Position numbers and translations under genes: made by a program. This document shows positions 16,536 through 25,706 of a stretch of 64,000 bases of DNA, piece after piece. Each line of letters opens with the position of its first letter. Within the stretch, counting starts at the first letter, position 1. The notes under the pieces were generated by a model. The model was given only the letters and a program-made list of their open reading frames with translations. It was not told the DNA's origin and made no database searches. This stretch comes from Nocardia sp. CY41 (GTDB lineage Bacteria > Actinomycetota > Actinomycetes > Mycobacteriales > Mycobacteriaceae). Location: assembly GCF_009829325.1 (NCBI RefSeq), contig NZ_VUOS01000023.1:62001-126000 (forward strand), written 5' to 3'.

Positions 16536-18434
16536 TCACTCGCACTTCACGACCGGGATCGGGTCGTACTTCACCGTGCGGGTCTTGCGGGAGACTTCGC
16601 GGCCCGTTTTCCGGTCGGTGATGACGCGGGTGTCGGAGATGGTGAAGCCCGGAGCGCCCTCGGAGGCGATGCAGTCCTTGCCCTTGGGCAGGGTGATGGT
16701 GTTCGGCTCGGTCGGTTTGGTCTTCTCGCCGGTGATGGATTCGACCTCGACCGTCTTGGTGCCCCACAGGCGGACGGTGATATCCGTGCTGGTCGCGACG
16801 GTTTCGATGTAGATGCCGGTGGGGGTGTTGTTGCGGAACTTGAGGTCGATCGCGCCGTCGAACACGGTGGCTTCGCGGGCGGCGGGATAGCGGGAGATGT
16901 AGTAGCTGTGCTCGGTGTGGCCCGCGTCCTCCAGGCCGGCGAAATAGGCCGCGTTGTAGAGCGTGGTGGCGAACTGGCTGATGCCGCCGCCGACCGCCGT
17001 GCTCGGGCGGCCGTGGTCGATGATGCCGGATTCCACGTAGCCCTCGGCGGTGCCGCGGGGACCGGTGAAATCGTTGAGCGAGAACGTTTCTCCCGGCTTC
17101 ACGATCGCGCCGTCGACCTTCTTGGCCACCGTCCGGATGTTGACGCCGGAGGGACCGCTGAAACCGCCGGTGGTGAACGAGCCGACGGGCTCGATCACGC
17201 CGAGCCCCTGCGCGGCCTCGGTGGTCAGTTTCGGTTCGATCCGCTCGTAGACCACCTGGGCGGTCCGCTCGCCCGGTGCGACCAGCAGCGCGGTGAACTG
17301 TTCGAAGGTCTTCGGCCAGTTGATCTTGTCGCCGACCACGGCGGGCACGACCGACGGCTTGCCGCCCGACACCGCGAACGTCGCGTCCTTCGGCTCGACC
17401 TCCGTGGTGGCCAGCTGCGGCGCGAGCAGACCGATCGCGGCGTCCTGATTCACCGACACGGCGAGACCGCCCTGGCCGTCCGGCGCGAAGGCCAGGACGG
17501 ACGCGATCTGCTCGGGATCGAGCTTGCCCGAGCCGCCTTTGCCCGCGAACGAGATCGGCGCGCGCACGGCGGGCTGGGCGACCTCGCGCAGGGCTTTGTC
17601 CACGGCCTCCGGACGCACCTGCAACGGCGCGGGGACGACCGGCAAGTCCACCGTCGACCCGGTGACCCACCGGTCGGCCAATTCCGTGCGTGCGGCGGCC
17701 ACGTCGAGGACCCGCCCCGGAACGGGCGGGACGGCAACAGGTTCGGCCTTGTCGAAGGTGACGGTGCCGTCGACCGAAGCCCGATCGTGCACCCGCAACT
17801 CGGTGAGCTGACGATCCAGCGCCGGTTCGTCGATCGCGCTGACGATCGACACATCGCGGGTGGTGACGAAGGAGGCGAGCCGGGTGAACGGATTCAGCGG
17901 CTGGGAGCCGATCCGCGACCAGGTGGCGTCCCAATCCACACCGAGTCCGGCAGCGCTCGGCACGATGCGGGTCTGCACGTCGCCGATGCGCAGCGGCAGT
18001 TCCCGCCCCGCCCTCGGCTCGAGTTCGGCGCGCAGCCGGGCGTCGGCGGCGGAGGTGTCCATGCCGCCCACGTCGACGCCTGCCACGACGGTGCCGCGCG
18101 GCACCTCCCCCGAGGACATCACCAAGTCCACCACGTAGCCGAGTCCCGCGACCGCGAGCACGGCGCCGACCGCGATACCCGCGCGGCGCACGGTCGCGCG
18201 GTCCAGGCGCTTGCGCGGCGGAGTGGAGACCGGGCGACGCGCGGGCGCACGGCGGGGTGCGGGCGGCGCGGGCCTGCGCCGGGTAGTTTGCAAAGGCTGA
18301 GTGAGCTGTTCGTCGCCACTCCAGGCGACCGACCGGTCCGATCCTTGGGGGCGCTCGGCCCCGAGGAGCTGGCGCCATCCGACTTCGCCCCCTGGCTGTG
18401 GGCCGCGTCCTCCGGTGCTCGGCTGGCTCGTCAC
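16536..18434 (-). CDS. VanW family membrane-anchored peptidoglycan-binding-like protein
   Basis: A 632-aa protein: a cytoplasmic Arg/Pro-rich head of about 84 residues, one membrane helix (about 85-106), repeated extracytoplasmic domains with the putative peptidoglycan-binding pattern seen ahead of VanW domains, and a VanW domain near residues 430-550 (FSLNDFTGPR, GGGISQFATTLYNAAYF). VanW proteins are linked to cell-wall metabolism and in some bacteria to glycopeptide resistance clusters, but their biochemistry is not known. The GTG at 18434 is preceded by GGGGAGGA. It stands alone, divergent from gnd. Confidence 0.85.
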   Translation of the reverse strand: MTSQPSTGGRGPQPGGEVGWRQLLGAERPQGSDRSVAWSGDEQLTQPLQTTRRRPAPPAPRRAPARRPVSTPPRKRLDRATVRRAGIAVGAVLAVAGLGYVVDLVMSSGEVPRGTVVAGVDVGGMDTSAADARLRAELEPRAGRELPLRIGDVQTRIVPSAAGLGVDWDATWSRIGSQPLNPFTRLASFVTTRDVSIVSAIDEPALDRQLTELRVHDRASVDGTVTFDKAEPVAVPPVPGRVLDVAAARTELADRWVTGSTVDLPVVPAPLQVRPEAVDKALREVAQPAVRAPISFAGKGGSGKLDPEQIASVLAFAPDGQGGLAVSVNQDAAIGLLAPQLATTEVEPKDATFAVSGGKPSVVPAVVGDKINWPKTFEQFTALLVAPGERTAQVVYERIEPKLTTEAAQGLGVIEPVGSFTTGGFSGPSGVNIRTVAKKVDGAIVKPGETFSLNDFTGPRGTAEGYVESGIIDHGRPSTAVGGGISQFATTLYNAAYFAGLEDAGHTEHSYYISRYPAAREATVFDGAIDLKFRNNTPTGIYIETVATSTDITVRLWGTKTVEVESITGEKTKPTEPNTITLPKGKDCIASEGAPGFTISDTRVITDRKTGREVSRKTRTVKYDPIPVVKCE

Positions 18435-18732
18435 GAACCGTCCTCCCCGTTCGATTGAATTGTGGACCCGCGCCGATGCGAGTCCCCACCAAGATAACGG
18501 TTCCGCCGACAGTGGTCGGCACAGCGCACATCCCACGCGGAGAACCGGGTACACCACACAAAGAGGCCCGCGCAGTTGCCGGGTCGGGGGTCTGGCAACT
18601 GCGCGGAGCCGACCTGTTTATCGGGTCTGTGCGGGCGGCGTTACATCCGCGCGCCGAACCGTGACCGATCCCACGCGGGAGAATCGAGACGACCCCGCGG
18701 CAAGACTTCGCTTACACGAGGAGATGGATGGC

Positions 18733-19761
18733 ATGCAGCTGGGAATGATCGGCCTCGGCCGGATGGGTGCGAACATCGTGCGTCGCGTCGTCGGGGACGG
18801 ACACACCGCCGTCGGATACGAGCGTCACTCCGCGCACATCGACGAATTGAGCACGGAACTCGGGGACCGCTTCCGTGGAAGCACCGATCTCACCGAATTC
18901 GTCGGCATGCTCGAGACGCCGCGCGTGGTGTGGGTGATGATCCCGGCCGGCGCGACCGGCGCGGTGATCGACCAGGTCGCCGAGCTGCTCGACCCGGGCG
19001 ATATCGTCATCGACGGCGGCAACAGCCGCTACCACGAGGACCTCGCGCGCGCCGAACGGTTGAAGCCCGCGGGCATTCACTACGTCGACATCGGCACCTC
19101 GGGCGGGGTGTTCGGCCTGACTCGCGGTTTCTGCCTGATGATCGGCGGCGAGTCCGAGCCGGTGAAGTACCTGGACCCGCTGCTGAAATCCATCGCGCCG
19201 GGCCTCGAGGCGGCGGAACGGACACCGGGACGCACCGGCGAACCGTCGACGGCCGAGCTGGGCTATCTGCACTGCGGGCCGGTGGGGGCGGGCCACTTCG
19301 TGAAGATGGTGCACAACGGCATCGAGTACGGGGCGATGGCCGCCTACGCCGAAGGGTTGAACATTCTGCGGCGGGCCGATTATGGGGCCGAGCACAGCGG
19401 CGAGTTCTCCGCGGAGGAGACGCCGCTGGAGCATCCCGAGTACTACCAGTACGACCTGGATGTGCCGGAGATCACCGAAGTGTGGCGTCGAGGGTCGGTG
19501 GTCGCGTCCTGGCTGCTGGATCTGACCGCGGCCGCCCTGCACGCGGACCCGAACCTGGATTCCTACAGCGGCCGGGTGTCCGACTCGGGCGAGGGCCGCT
19601 GGACGATCGATGCCGCCATCGACACCGGTGTGCCCGTGCCCGTGCTGTCGTCCGCGCTGTTCGCGCGCTTCTCCTCGCGGGGCGAAGCGCTGTACGCGGA
19701 CAAAGTGCTCTCGGCGATGCGCAAAGCCTTCGGCGGGCACATCGAACTCCCCGGTAAATAG
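18733..19761 (+). CDS. gnd: 6-phosphogluconate dehydrogenase, decarboxylating (short type)
   Basis: A 342-aa enzyme that oxidises 6-phosphogluconate to ribulose 5-phosphate and CO2. Evidence: the Rossmann motif GLGRMGANIVRR at the N-terminus, DGGNSRYHEDL near residue 95, GTSGGVFG near residue 120, and the catalytic lysine/histidine segment HFVKMVHNGIEYG near residue 190. The short length and MQLGMIGLGRMG start match the NAD-type GntZ/Gnd2 group (about 340 aa) rather than the 470-aa type. ATG at 18733 was chosen over 18724 because GAGGAG is then 9 nt away. A perfect terminator hairpin follows. Confidence 0.93.
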   Translation: MQLGMIGLGRMGANIVRRVVGDGHTAVGYERHSAHIDELSTELGDRFRGSTDLTEFVGMLETPRVVWVMIPAGATGAVIDQVAELLDPGDIVIDGGNSRYHEDLARAERLKPAGIHYVDIGTSGGVFGLTRGFCLMIGGESEPVKYLDPLLKSIAPGLEAAERTPGRTGEPSTAELGYLHCGPVGAGHFVKMVHNGIEYGAMAAYAEGLNILRRADYGAEHSGEFSAEETPLEHPEYYQYDLDVPEITEVWRRGSVVASWLLDLTAAALHADPNLDSYSGRVSDSGEGRWTIDAAIDTGVPVPVLSSALFARFSSRGEALYADKVLSAMRKAFGGHIELPGK

Positions 19762-19774
19762 GCCGGGACGAAAG

Positions 19775-19804
19775 GTGGTCCGGCCGGAATTCCGGCCGGA
19801 CCAC
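19775..19804. terminator. Terminator between gnd and fadA2
   Basis: Perfect 15-bp arms with no spacer (centre GAATTC), between convergent genes, so it can end both transcripts. Confidence 0.8.
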
Positions 19805-19815
19805 GTGGACGCGAC

Positions 19816-21138
19816 TCAGCGCTCCAGGATGGCGACCACGCCCTGGCCGCCCGCGGCGCAGATGGAGATCAGCGCGCGGCCGGAGCCCTTCTCGGCCAGC
19901 TGCTTCGCGGTGGCGGCCACGATGCGGCCGCCGGTGGCGGCGAACGGGTGACCCGCGGCCAGCGACGAGCCGTTGACGTTCAACTTGCTGCGATCGATCG
20001 AGCCGAGCGCGCCGTCGAGACCGAGGCGCTCCTTGCAGTAGGCGTCGGACTCCCAGGCGGCCAGGGTGGCCAGCACCACCGAGGCGAAGGCCTCGTGGAT
20101 CTCGTAGTAGTCGAAGTCCTGCAAGGTCAGGCCGTTGCGGGCGAGCAGGCGCGGCACCGCGTAGGTCGGCGCCATCAGCAGACCGTCGGGGCCGTGGATG
20201 TAGTCGACCGCCGCGACCTCGCTGTCGACCAGGTGGGCCAGCACCGGCAGGTTCCGCTCGGCGGCCCATTCCTCGCTCGACAGCAGCACCGCGGAGGCGC
20301 CGTCGGTCAGCGGGGTGGAGTTGCCCGCGGTCATGGTCGCGTCGCCCGCCTTGACCCCGAAGACCGGCTTCAGCGTCGCCAGCTTCTCGATCGAGGAGTT
20401 CGGCCGCAGGTTGTCGTCGCGGGTGAGGCCGAGGAACGGCGTGATCAGGTCGTCGAAGAAACCGCGGTCGTAGGCGGCCGCCATGTTCTTGTGCGACAGG
20501 TAGGCCAGCTCGTCCTGGGCTTCGCGCGGGATGCCGAATTCCTTGGCGGTGATGGCGGCGTGCTCACCCATCGACAAGCCGGTGCGCGGCTCGGCGTTGC
20601 GCGGGATCTCGATGCCGAGCATGCTCGGGCGCAGCTGGCCGACCAGCTTGAGACGGTCCTTGTTCGTCTTGGCGCGGTTGGCGTCGAGCATCCATTCGCG
20701 CATGCCCTCGCTCACGCCGATCGGGGCGTCGGAGGTGGTGTCGGTGCCGCCGCCCACACCTGCTTCGATCCGGCCTGCCGCGATCGCGTCACCGACGGTG
20801 ACGATCGCCTGCAGGCCGGTGCCGCAGGCCAGCTGGAGGTCGTGGGCCGGGGTGTAGGGGCTGAGCTTGCTGCCGAGCACGCTCTCCCGGATCAGGCCGT
20901 GCTCGCCGACCCGCTTCAGGACCGCGCCGCCCACGACCATGCCGAGCCGCTCGCCCTGCAGGCCGAAACGGCTGACCAGCCCGTCCAGCGCGGCGGTGAA
21001 CATGTCCTGGTTGGAGGCGTGCGCGTACGCCTTGTCGGAGCGAGCGAACGGAATCCGGTTGCCGCCCACGATCGCGACCGGACGGGTGGTCTTACCGGTC
21101 TTGGCGATGCTCTTCGCCGAACGGGCTTTGCTAGTCAC
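19816..21138 (-). CDS. fadA2: Acetyl-CoA acyltransferase FadA2
   Basis: A 440-aa thiolase, the same length as M. tuberculosis FadA2 (Rv0243). The nucleophilic cysteine lies in LQLACGTGLQAI near residue 123, the EIHEAFASVVL histidine near residue 345, and the final CAAGGQGVVAILER block near the C-terminus. It cleaves 3-ketoacyl-CoA or condenses acetyl-CoA in fatty acid metabolism. The GTG at 21138 is preceded by TTGGAG. It is divergent from fabG4-htdX across a region holding a 32-bp palindrome, and thus probably co-regulated with them. Confidence 0.95.
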   Translation of the reverse strand: MTSKARSAKSIAKTGKTTRPVAIVGGNRIPFARSDKAYAHASNQDMFTAALDGLVSRFGLQGERLGMVVGGAVLKRVGEHGLIRESVLGSKLSPYTPAHDLQLACGTGLQAIVTVGDAIAAGRIEAGVGGGTDTTSDAPIGVSEGMREWMLDANRAKTNKDRLKLVGQLRPSMLGIEIPRNAEPRTGLSMGEHAAITAKEFGIPREAQDELAYLSHKNMAAAYDRGFFDDLITPFLGLTRDDNLRPNSSIEKLATLKPVFGVKAGDATMTAGNSTPLTDGASAVLLSSEEWAAERNLPVLAHLVDSEVAAVDYIHGPDGLLMAPTYAVPRLLARNGLTLQDFDYYEIHEAFASVVLATLAAWESDAYCKERLGLDGALGSIDRSKLNVNGSSLAAGHPFAATGGRIVAATAKQLAEKGSGRALISICAAGGQGVVAILER

Positions 21139-21229
21139 TCGAGTCTCCAAGGTCTCGTGGATGGGTGTCCCGGCGGCCCGGTCGAACGCGGACATTTCCG
21201 CGCTGCTCGGCGCCCCGTCGCGGTTGTTT

Positions 21230-21261
21230 ACATTAAACTTACTCTGGAGTAAGTTTAATGT
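21230..21261. promoter_or_regulatory. 32-bp palindrome in the fadA2/fabG4 divergent promoter
   Basis: Perfect 15-bp arms (21230-21244 and 21247-21261) around TG. The core TTAC-TCTGGA-GTAA (21239-21252) matches the operator class at 12367-12382 and 25707-25720. Each end carries TAATGT, a good -10 box, reading outward on both strands, so one protein dimer could block both promoters symmetrically. Leaders of about 85 nt would result on each side. Confidence 0.75.
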
Positions 21262-21350
21262 CGACACGTACCCCCGCAAAAGTGCGCCAGCAGACCACGC
21301 CGGGGCGATACCCCAGACCCGAGAGACAGAACTCAGAAAAGGTAGGAATA

Positions 21351-22709
21351 GTGGCAGCCAGCAAGAGCAAGGGTGCTCCCAACCTCTATGGATCGTTCGT
21401 ACACTCCGCGCCTGGCGCGTTCCTGGCCGGCAAGCTCGGCCTTCCGAAGCCGGAGACGCTGCGCCGCTACGTCAAGGGCGAGCCGCCGCTGTCCGGCCCG
21501 GTGCTGATCGGCGGCAAGGGCCGGGTCGCCGAGCCGGTGCGCGCCCTGCTGTCGGACTACACCTTCGCCGACGCGCTGAGCCAGGGCACCAAGTACGGCG
21601 CCCTGGTGTTCGACGCCACCGGCATCGGCACCATCGAGGACCTCTCGCAGCTGTTCGAGTTCTTCCAGCCCGCCCTGCGCAGCCTCACCCCGTCCGGCCG
21701 CATCGTGGTCATCGGCACCACCCCCGAACTGGCTTCCGGCGTGGACGAGCAGATCGCTCAGCGTGCGCTGGAGGGCTTCACCCGCTCGGTGGCCAAGGAA
21801 CTGCTTCGCGGCTCCACCGCGCAACTGGTCTACCTGCATCCGGAGGCGTCCGCCACGGCGACCGGCCTGGAGTCGACCCTGCGCTTCCTGCTCTCGGCCA
21901 AGTCGGCGTTCGTCGACGGCCAGGTCATCCGGGTCGGCAAGGACGACGCGAGCGCCCCCGCCGACTGGGACCGCCCGCTCGACGGCAAGGTCGCGGTGGT
22001 GACCGGCGCGGCGCGCGGCATCGGCGCGACCATCGCCGAGGTGTTCGCCCGTGACGGCGCCCAAGTGATCGTCGCCGACATCCCGGCCGCGGGCGAGGCG
22101 CTGTCGCAGACCGCGAACAAAGTGGGCGGCACCGCGCTCGCGCTCGACGTGACCGCGCCCGACGCGGCGGAAAAGCTGGCCGAGTTCGCCACCGAGCGTT
22201 TCGGCGGCATCGATATCATCGTGCACAACGCGGGCATCACCCGCGACAAGCTGCTGGCGAACATGGACGAGGGCCGGTGGAACGCGGTCATCAACGTGAA
22301 TCTCGCCGCGCCGCACCGGATCACCGAGGGCCTGGTGGCCAGGGGCGCGCTGAAGGAGGGCGGCCGCGTGATCGACGTGTCCTCGATCGCGGGCATCGCG
22401 GGCAACCGCGGGCAGACCAACTACGGCGCCTCCAAGGCGGGCGTCATCGGCATGGTGAACGCCGAGGCGCCGAAGCTGGCGGAGAAGAACATCACCATCA
22501 ACGCCGTCGCGCCCGGTTTCATCGAGACCGCCATGACCGCCGCCATCCCGTTGGCCACCCGCGAGGCCGGGCGGCTGATGAGTTCGCTGCTGCAGGGCGG
22601 CCAGACCGTGGACGTCGCCGAGACCATCGCCTACTTCGCGAGCCCGGCGTCGAACGCGGTGACCGGCAACGTCGTGCGGGTCTGCGGGCAGAGCCTGATC
22701 GGAGCATGA
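21351..22709 (+). CDS. fabG4: 3-oxoacyl-ACP/CoA reductase FabG4
   Basis: A 452-aa protein, matching the long FabG4 type (Rv0242c, 454 aa). An N-terminal flavodoxin-like domain (about residues 1-200, including PETLRRYVKGEPPLSG) precedes a C-terminal SDR domain with VTGAARGIGAT near residue 215, HNAGITRDKLL near residue 295, a catalytic serine in VSSIAGIAG and YGASKAGV with the Tyr/Lys pair. It reduces 3-ketoacyl thioesters with NADH. GTG at 21351 follows GGTAGGAATA. The stop overlaps the next start (ATGA), so htdX is translationally coupled. Confidence 0.95.
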   Translation: MAASKSKGAPNLYGSFVHSAPGAFLAGKLGLPKPETLRRYVKGEPPLSGPVLIGGKGRVAEPVRALLSDYTFADALSQGTKYGALVFDATGIGTIEDLSQLFEFFQPALRSLTPSGRIVVIGTTPELASGVDEQIAQRALEGFTRSVAKELLRGSTAQLVYLHPEASATATGLESTLRFLLSAKSAFVDGQVIRVGKDDASAPADWDRPLDGKVAVVTGAARGIGATIAEVFARDGAQVIVADIPAAGEALSQTANKVGGTALALDVTAPDAAEKLAEFATERFGGIDIIVHNAGITRDKLLANMDEGRWNAVINVNLAAPHRITEGLVARGALKEGGRVIDVSSIAGIAGNRGQTNYGASKAGVIGMVNAEAPKLAEKNITINAVAPGFIETAMTAAIPLATREAGRLMSSLLQGGQTVDVAETIAYFASPASNAVTGNVVRVCGQSLIGA

Positions 22710-23596
22710 TGACCCAGGCTCCGGCAGGCAAGGAGAAGACCGAGGTGATCAGCCTCACCGAACCGCCGAAGAACAGCCGCCTGTTCGTCAAGGCCGCGCT
22801 CGGCGCCGTGCCGCTGCTGTCGGCGCGCAAGCCGGCGCTGCCGGACCGGGCGGTGCAGCTCGACGGGCTGCGGGTCGATCCGGATCATCTGGCCGCCTAC
22901 TGCCGCGCGACCGGCCTGCGGTTCGGCGACGCGCTCCCGCTGACCTATCCGTTCATCCTCACCTTCCCACTGGCCATGCAGCTGGTGGTGGCGCGGGACT
23001 TCCCGTTCGTCGCGGTGGGCGCGGTGCACGCGCAGAACGTCATCGAGCGCACCCGGGAGATCTCGGTGAGCGAGCCGTTGGACATTCGCACGCACATCGA
23101 GAACCTGCGCGAGCACCCCAAGGGTCTGCTCGTGGACGCGATCAGCGACGTCAAGGTGGGCCGGGAGCTGGTGTGGCACCAAGTGACCACGTTCCTGCAC
23201 CAGCAGCGCACCTCGCTGTCGGGCGGGCCGAAGCAGGAGCCGAAGCCGGACGAGGTTCCGCCGCCGCCGCTGCGCACCCTGCGGGTGGATCAGAAGACGA
23301 TCACCCGGTACGCGGCCGCGTCGGGCGATCACAATCCGATCCATACGTCGGCGCTGGGCGCCAAGGCGTTCGGCTTCCCGCGGTCGATCGCCCACGGCAT
23401 GTGGTCGGCGGCGACCGTTCTCGGCGCGGTCGAGGGCCGGATTCCGGAGCAGACCACGTACTCGGTCAAGTTCGGTAAGCCGATCCTGCTGCCCTCCACC
23501 GTCAACCTGTATGCCGACCAGGCAGAAGGCGGGTGGGATCTGGCGCTGCGCCACCCGAAGAAGGGATACCCGCACCTGACGGCGACCCTGCGCTGA
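22706..23596 (+). CDS. htdX: 3-hydroxyacyl-thioester dehydratase HtdX (MaoC family)
   Basis: A 296-aa double-hotdog MaoC-like dehydratase. The hydratase-2 motif is in the C-terminal hotdog: YAAASGDHNPIHTS near residue 205, with the Asp/His pair, followed by GFPRSIAHGMWS. It dehydrates (R)-3-hydroxyacyl thioesters or hydrates enoyl thioesters, the step after FabG4. It overlaps fabG4 by 4 nt and corresponds to Rv0241c. A 38-nt perfect hairpin terminates the operon. Confidence 0.93.
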   Translation: MMTQAPAGKEKTEVISLTEPPKNSRLFVKAALGAVPLLSARKPALPDRAVQLDGLRVDPDHLAAYCRATGLRFGDALPLTYPFILTFPLAMQLVVARDFPFVAVGAVHAQNVIERTREISVSEPLDIRTHIENLREHPKGLLVDAISDVKVGRELVWHQVTTFLHQQRTSLSGGPKQEPKPDEVPPPPLRTLRVDQKTITRYAAASGDHNPIHTSALGAKAFGFPRSIAHGMWSAATVLGAVEGRIPEQTTYSVKFGKPILLPSTVNLYADQAEGGWDLALRHPKKGYPHLTATLR

Positions 23597-23603
23597 GCGG
23601 AAC

Positions 23604-23641
23604 CGGAGCCGCACCCGATTCGCGAATCGGGTGCGGCTCCG
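23604..23641 (+). terminator. Terminator after fabG4-htdX
   Basis: Perfect 19-bp arms from 23604 to 23641 with centre TCGCGA. It lies between the convergent htdX and DUF5685 genes. Confidence 0.82.
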
Positions 23642-23714
23642 TACTTTCGGCGAGATCGGCTCGAGCCCCTCCGTCGCACATCCGAGCGGCCGGCTCGCGG
23701 CCGCGCGTCTCCGA

Positions 23715-24965
23715 TCAGCAGTCGCAACCGCAGTCGCAGCAGTTGCAGTCCCCGCAATTGCAGCACCCGCAATCGCATTCGCCGCAATCGCTGCAATCGC
23801 AGTTGTTGATCCACGCCTCCTTGCGTTCGCCGGTGCACGGTTGCGTGTGGTCGGCGCAGCACGCGTAGCCGGTGCAGTAACCGCCCAAGATGAGCGCGAG
23901 GGATTCGCCCACCCCCGGCCGCCGGGTCGGCGGACGGTGACCGGTGCGCGCGCGGACGCCGGCCCCGGCGCGGGAAGCCCCTTCGGACGGCACCGAGCAC
24001 GTGTGTGTGGCAAGCGCTCCCAGCCCGCCACCGAGCCTCCGCACCACCGCGGTCAGCGGGTCCAGCAGCATCCAGCGCACGGTGGGCACGCGGCTGAGTT
24101 CGGCCGCCGCGACGGCCGCGCGCAGGCCCGAATTCGATTGCCGCAGTAGATCATAAGCCTCGGGAATGGTCGTGCCGGTGGCCATGAGGGGGTTGAAGCG
24201 ATCGTGGGCCGCGTCGTCGTCGTAGTCGGCGAGGGCGTCGGCCAGATGCGCGATCCGGCCGAACTGCCACCCCGCCGCGCGCAACGCCTCCACATTGTCC
24301 GGGCGGTCGGCCAGCACGGCGGTGTGGGCGAAGAACTCCGACGCGCACAGCTGAGTGGGCGCGGTCAAGCGGTCCAGCGGATCGGACGACTCCGCCATCG
24401 CCGCATGCCAATACGAAGAAGCGGCAAGGGATTCCGGCACCCGTCTCGCCACCGAACCCGAACCGCCCACGGCGGCCGTATTTTTCGCCTCGTGCTCCAG
24501 GCCTACCTGAGCGGCGAGCGCCGCGACGAGCGGCTCGACGTCCAGGCCGATCCGCGCCGCGCCGGCGCGAGCCTCGCTGTGCCAGCGCGTCGCGGCTTTC
24601 GCCAGCGGCCTGCGCGCGAGCGCGGAGACTTCGCCGTCGTCCACGTGATCGCGAATCTTGGCCGCGGCCAACAGCAGCGACGCCGTGGTGGCGAGTTGCA
24701 CACCCGGCGAGTCGGCGGTGACCACCGACGCCCGGCGCATGCCGCGCAACGCACACGGCGCCGCGATGATGCGGGTCGTAGCACCGGACTGCGCCTCGGT
24801 GAGCATGCTCAGCACCAGCGCGTCCTTGTTGGTGGTGGCGCGGGCGAGCTGACCGTGCCCGTCCCGCAGCCCGAGACACAAACCGCACAGATGCGCCCGC
24901 CACTCGGCCGCATCGATTCCATACTTCTGAGCGCCGTGCGCACACGGCCTGAGCAACCCGAACAC
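23715..24965 (-). CDS. DUF5685 family protein with a cysteine-rich C-terminal tail
   Basis: A 416-aa protein of an uncharacterised actinobacterial family. The conserved head FGLLRPCAHGAQKYG and HLCGLCLGLRDGHGQLAR (C-x2-C) is followed by a long alpha-helical body. The end is remarkable: after GYACC and PC, the last 29 residues (23718-23804) hold 14 cysteines, mostly as CxC, CC and CxxC separated by Asp, Asn and Gly. That pattern suggests metal-cluster binding or metallothionein-like storage. The GTG start at 24965 fits the family's opening. The strand and terminator separate it from htdX; the TetR gene lies upstream on the same strand after 110 nt. Function unknown. Confidence 0.8.
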   Translation of the reverse strand: MFGLLRPCAHGAQKYGIDAAEWRAHLCGLCLGLRDGHGQLARATTNKDALVLSMLTEAQSGATTRIIAAPCALRGMRRASVVTADSPGVQLATTASLLLAAAKIRDHVDDGEVSALARRPLAKAATRWHSEARAGAARIGLDVEPLVAALAAQVGLEHEAKNTAAVGGSGSVARRVPESLAASSYWHAAMAESSDPLDRLTAPTQLCASEFFAHTAVLADRPDNVEALRAAGWQFGRIAHLADALADYDDDAAHDRFNPLMATGTTIPEAYDLLRQSNSGLRAAVAAAELSRVPTVRWMLLDPLTAVVRRLGGGLGALATHTCSVPSEGASRAGAGVRARTGHRPPTRRPGVGESLALILGGYCTGYACCADHTQPCTGERKEAWINNCDCSDCGECDCGCCNCGDCNCCDCGCDC

Positions 24966-25075
24966 TTCCGCCCCGTTTCTCTCCGGCTCGTCGAAGGAGC
25001 CGGTCCGCGCTGTGCGAACTCACGCACTGTGGCAGGAGGGCGGCGCGGAAGCAACCGGTCCGGGCAATAGGCGGG

Positions 25076-25675
25076 CTACTCGGCCTTCTTCCGGCCGGCG
25101 AGACCGCGCCAGGCCAGATCGTCGAGCAGATCGACCGCCTCGGCGACCTCGATCCGCCCGCTGGCAAGCCGGTCGGCGATGGCCTCGCCCGCGCCGATCA
25201 CGGCGACCGCGACGACGTCGAAATTCGTCCCCGGCTCGGCGTGCTTCGCACTGGACTCCAGGAGTTTGGCGGTCAGCTCGATGACGCGTTCGCGCGCGTT
25301 CTCGATCTCCGAGGCGAACGCCTGCTGGCCGATGGCCTGCCGGTAGAGCACCTGCCAGGAGCGGCGGTTGCGGTCGACGAAGCCGAGGAAGCCCTCCAAC
25401 GCGGTGCGCACCTGCTCGTGCGGCGTGAGCAGGGGATTTCCCGCGGGTGCGACGGATTCGATGAAGCGCATCCCCTCCCGCTGGATGCAGGCGCGGAACA
25501 GTTCGTCCTTGGAGCCGTAGTACAGATACAGCATCGGCTTCGAGATCTTCGCCTCGGCGGCGATCGCGTCCATCGACGTGTCGTGGAAGCCTTTACGCGA
25601 GAAGACCTCCACGGCGGCGTCGAGCATCTGCTGCTCGCGTACCGCCCGCGGAAGCCGCTTCGTACCGCCCGCCAT
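25076..25675 (-). CDS. TetR-family regulator of the lipid module (Rv0238-like)
   Basis: A 199-aa repressor with an N-terminal helix-turn-helix (DTSMDAIAAEAKISKPMLYLYYGSKDELF, near residues 32-61) and a helical ligand domain. The ATG at 25675 with TAGGAG at 5 nt was preferred; a GTG at 25690 would add five residues. It occupies the place of Rv0238 between the htdX side and the LpqI-like gene. An operator core at 25707-25720 overlaps its own promoter and recurs upstream of fadE5 and fadA2/fabG4, so it likely represses itself and those genes until an acyl-CoA ligand binds. That regulon is inference from the motif. Confidence 0.9.
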   Translation of the reverse strand: MAGGTKRLPRAVREQQMLDAAVEVFSRKGFHDTSMDAIAAEAKISKPMLYLYYGSKDELFRACIQREGMRFIESVAPAGNPLLTPHEQVRTALEGFLGFVDRNRRSWQVLYRQAIGQQAFASEIENARERVIELTAKLLESSAKHAEPGTNFDVVAVAVIGAGEAIADRLASGRIEVAEAVDLLDDLAWRGLAGRKKAE

Positions 25676-25706
25676 CCACACTCCTACCACAGGTTAATCC
25701 CATATA

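Noticed and set aside
16528..18561. 677-residue minus-strand frame overlapping the VanW gene in another frame
   Set aside because: Arg-rich shadow; the VanW frame has a signal anchor and a recognised domain.
23718..23804. Possible CRISPR-like or satellite repeats
   Set aside because: Units are short, unequal and in frame within a gene, with no spacer pattern; they reflect Cys-rich codons.
23629..24156. Plus-strand Ala/Val-rich and Gln/Ser-rich frames over the cysteine repeat
   Set aside because: They arise from the repeated codons of the Cys-rich tail; the minus-strand DUF5685 gene explains the sequence.
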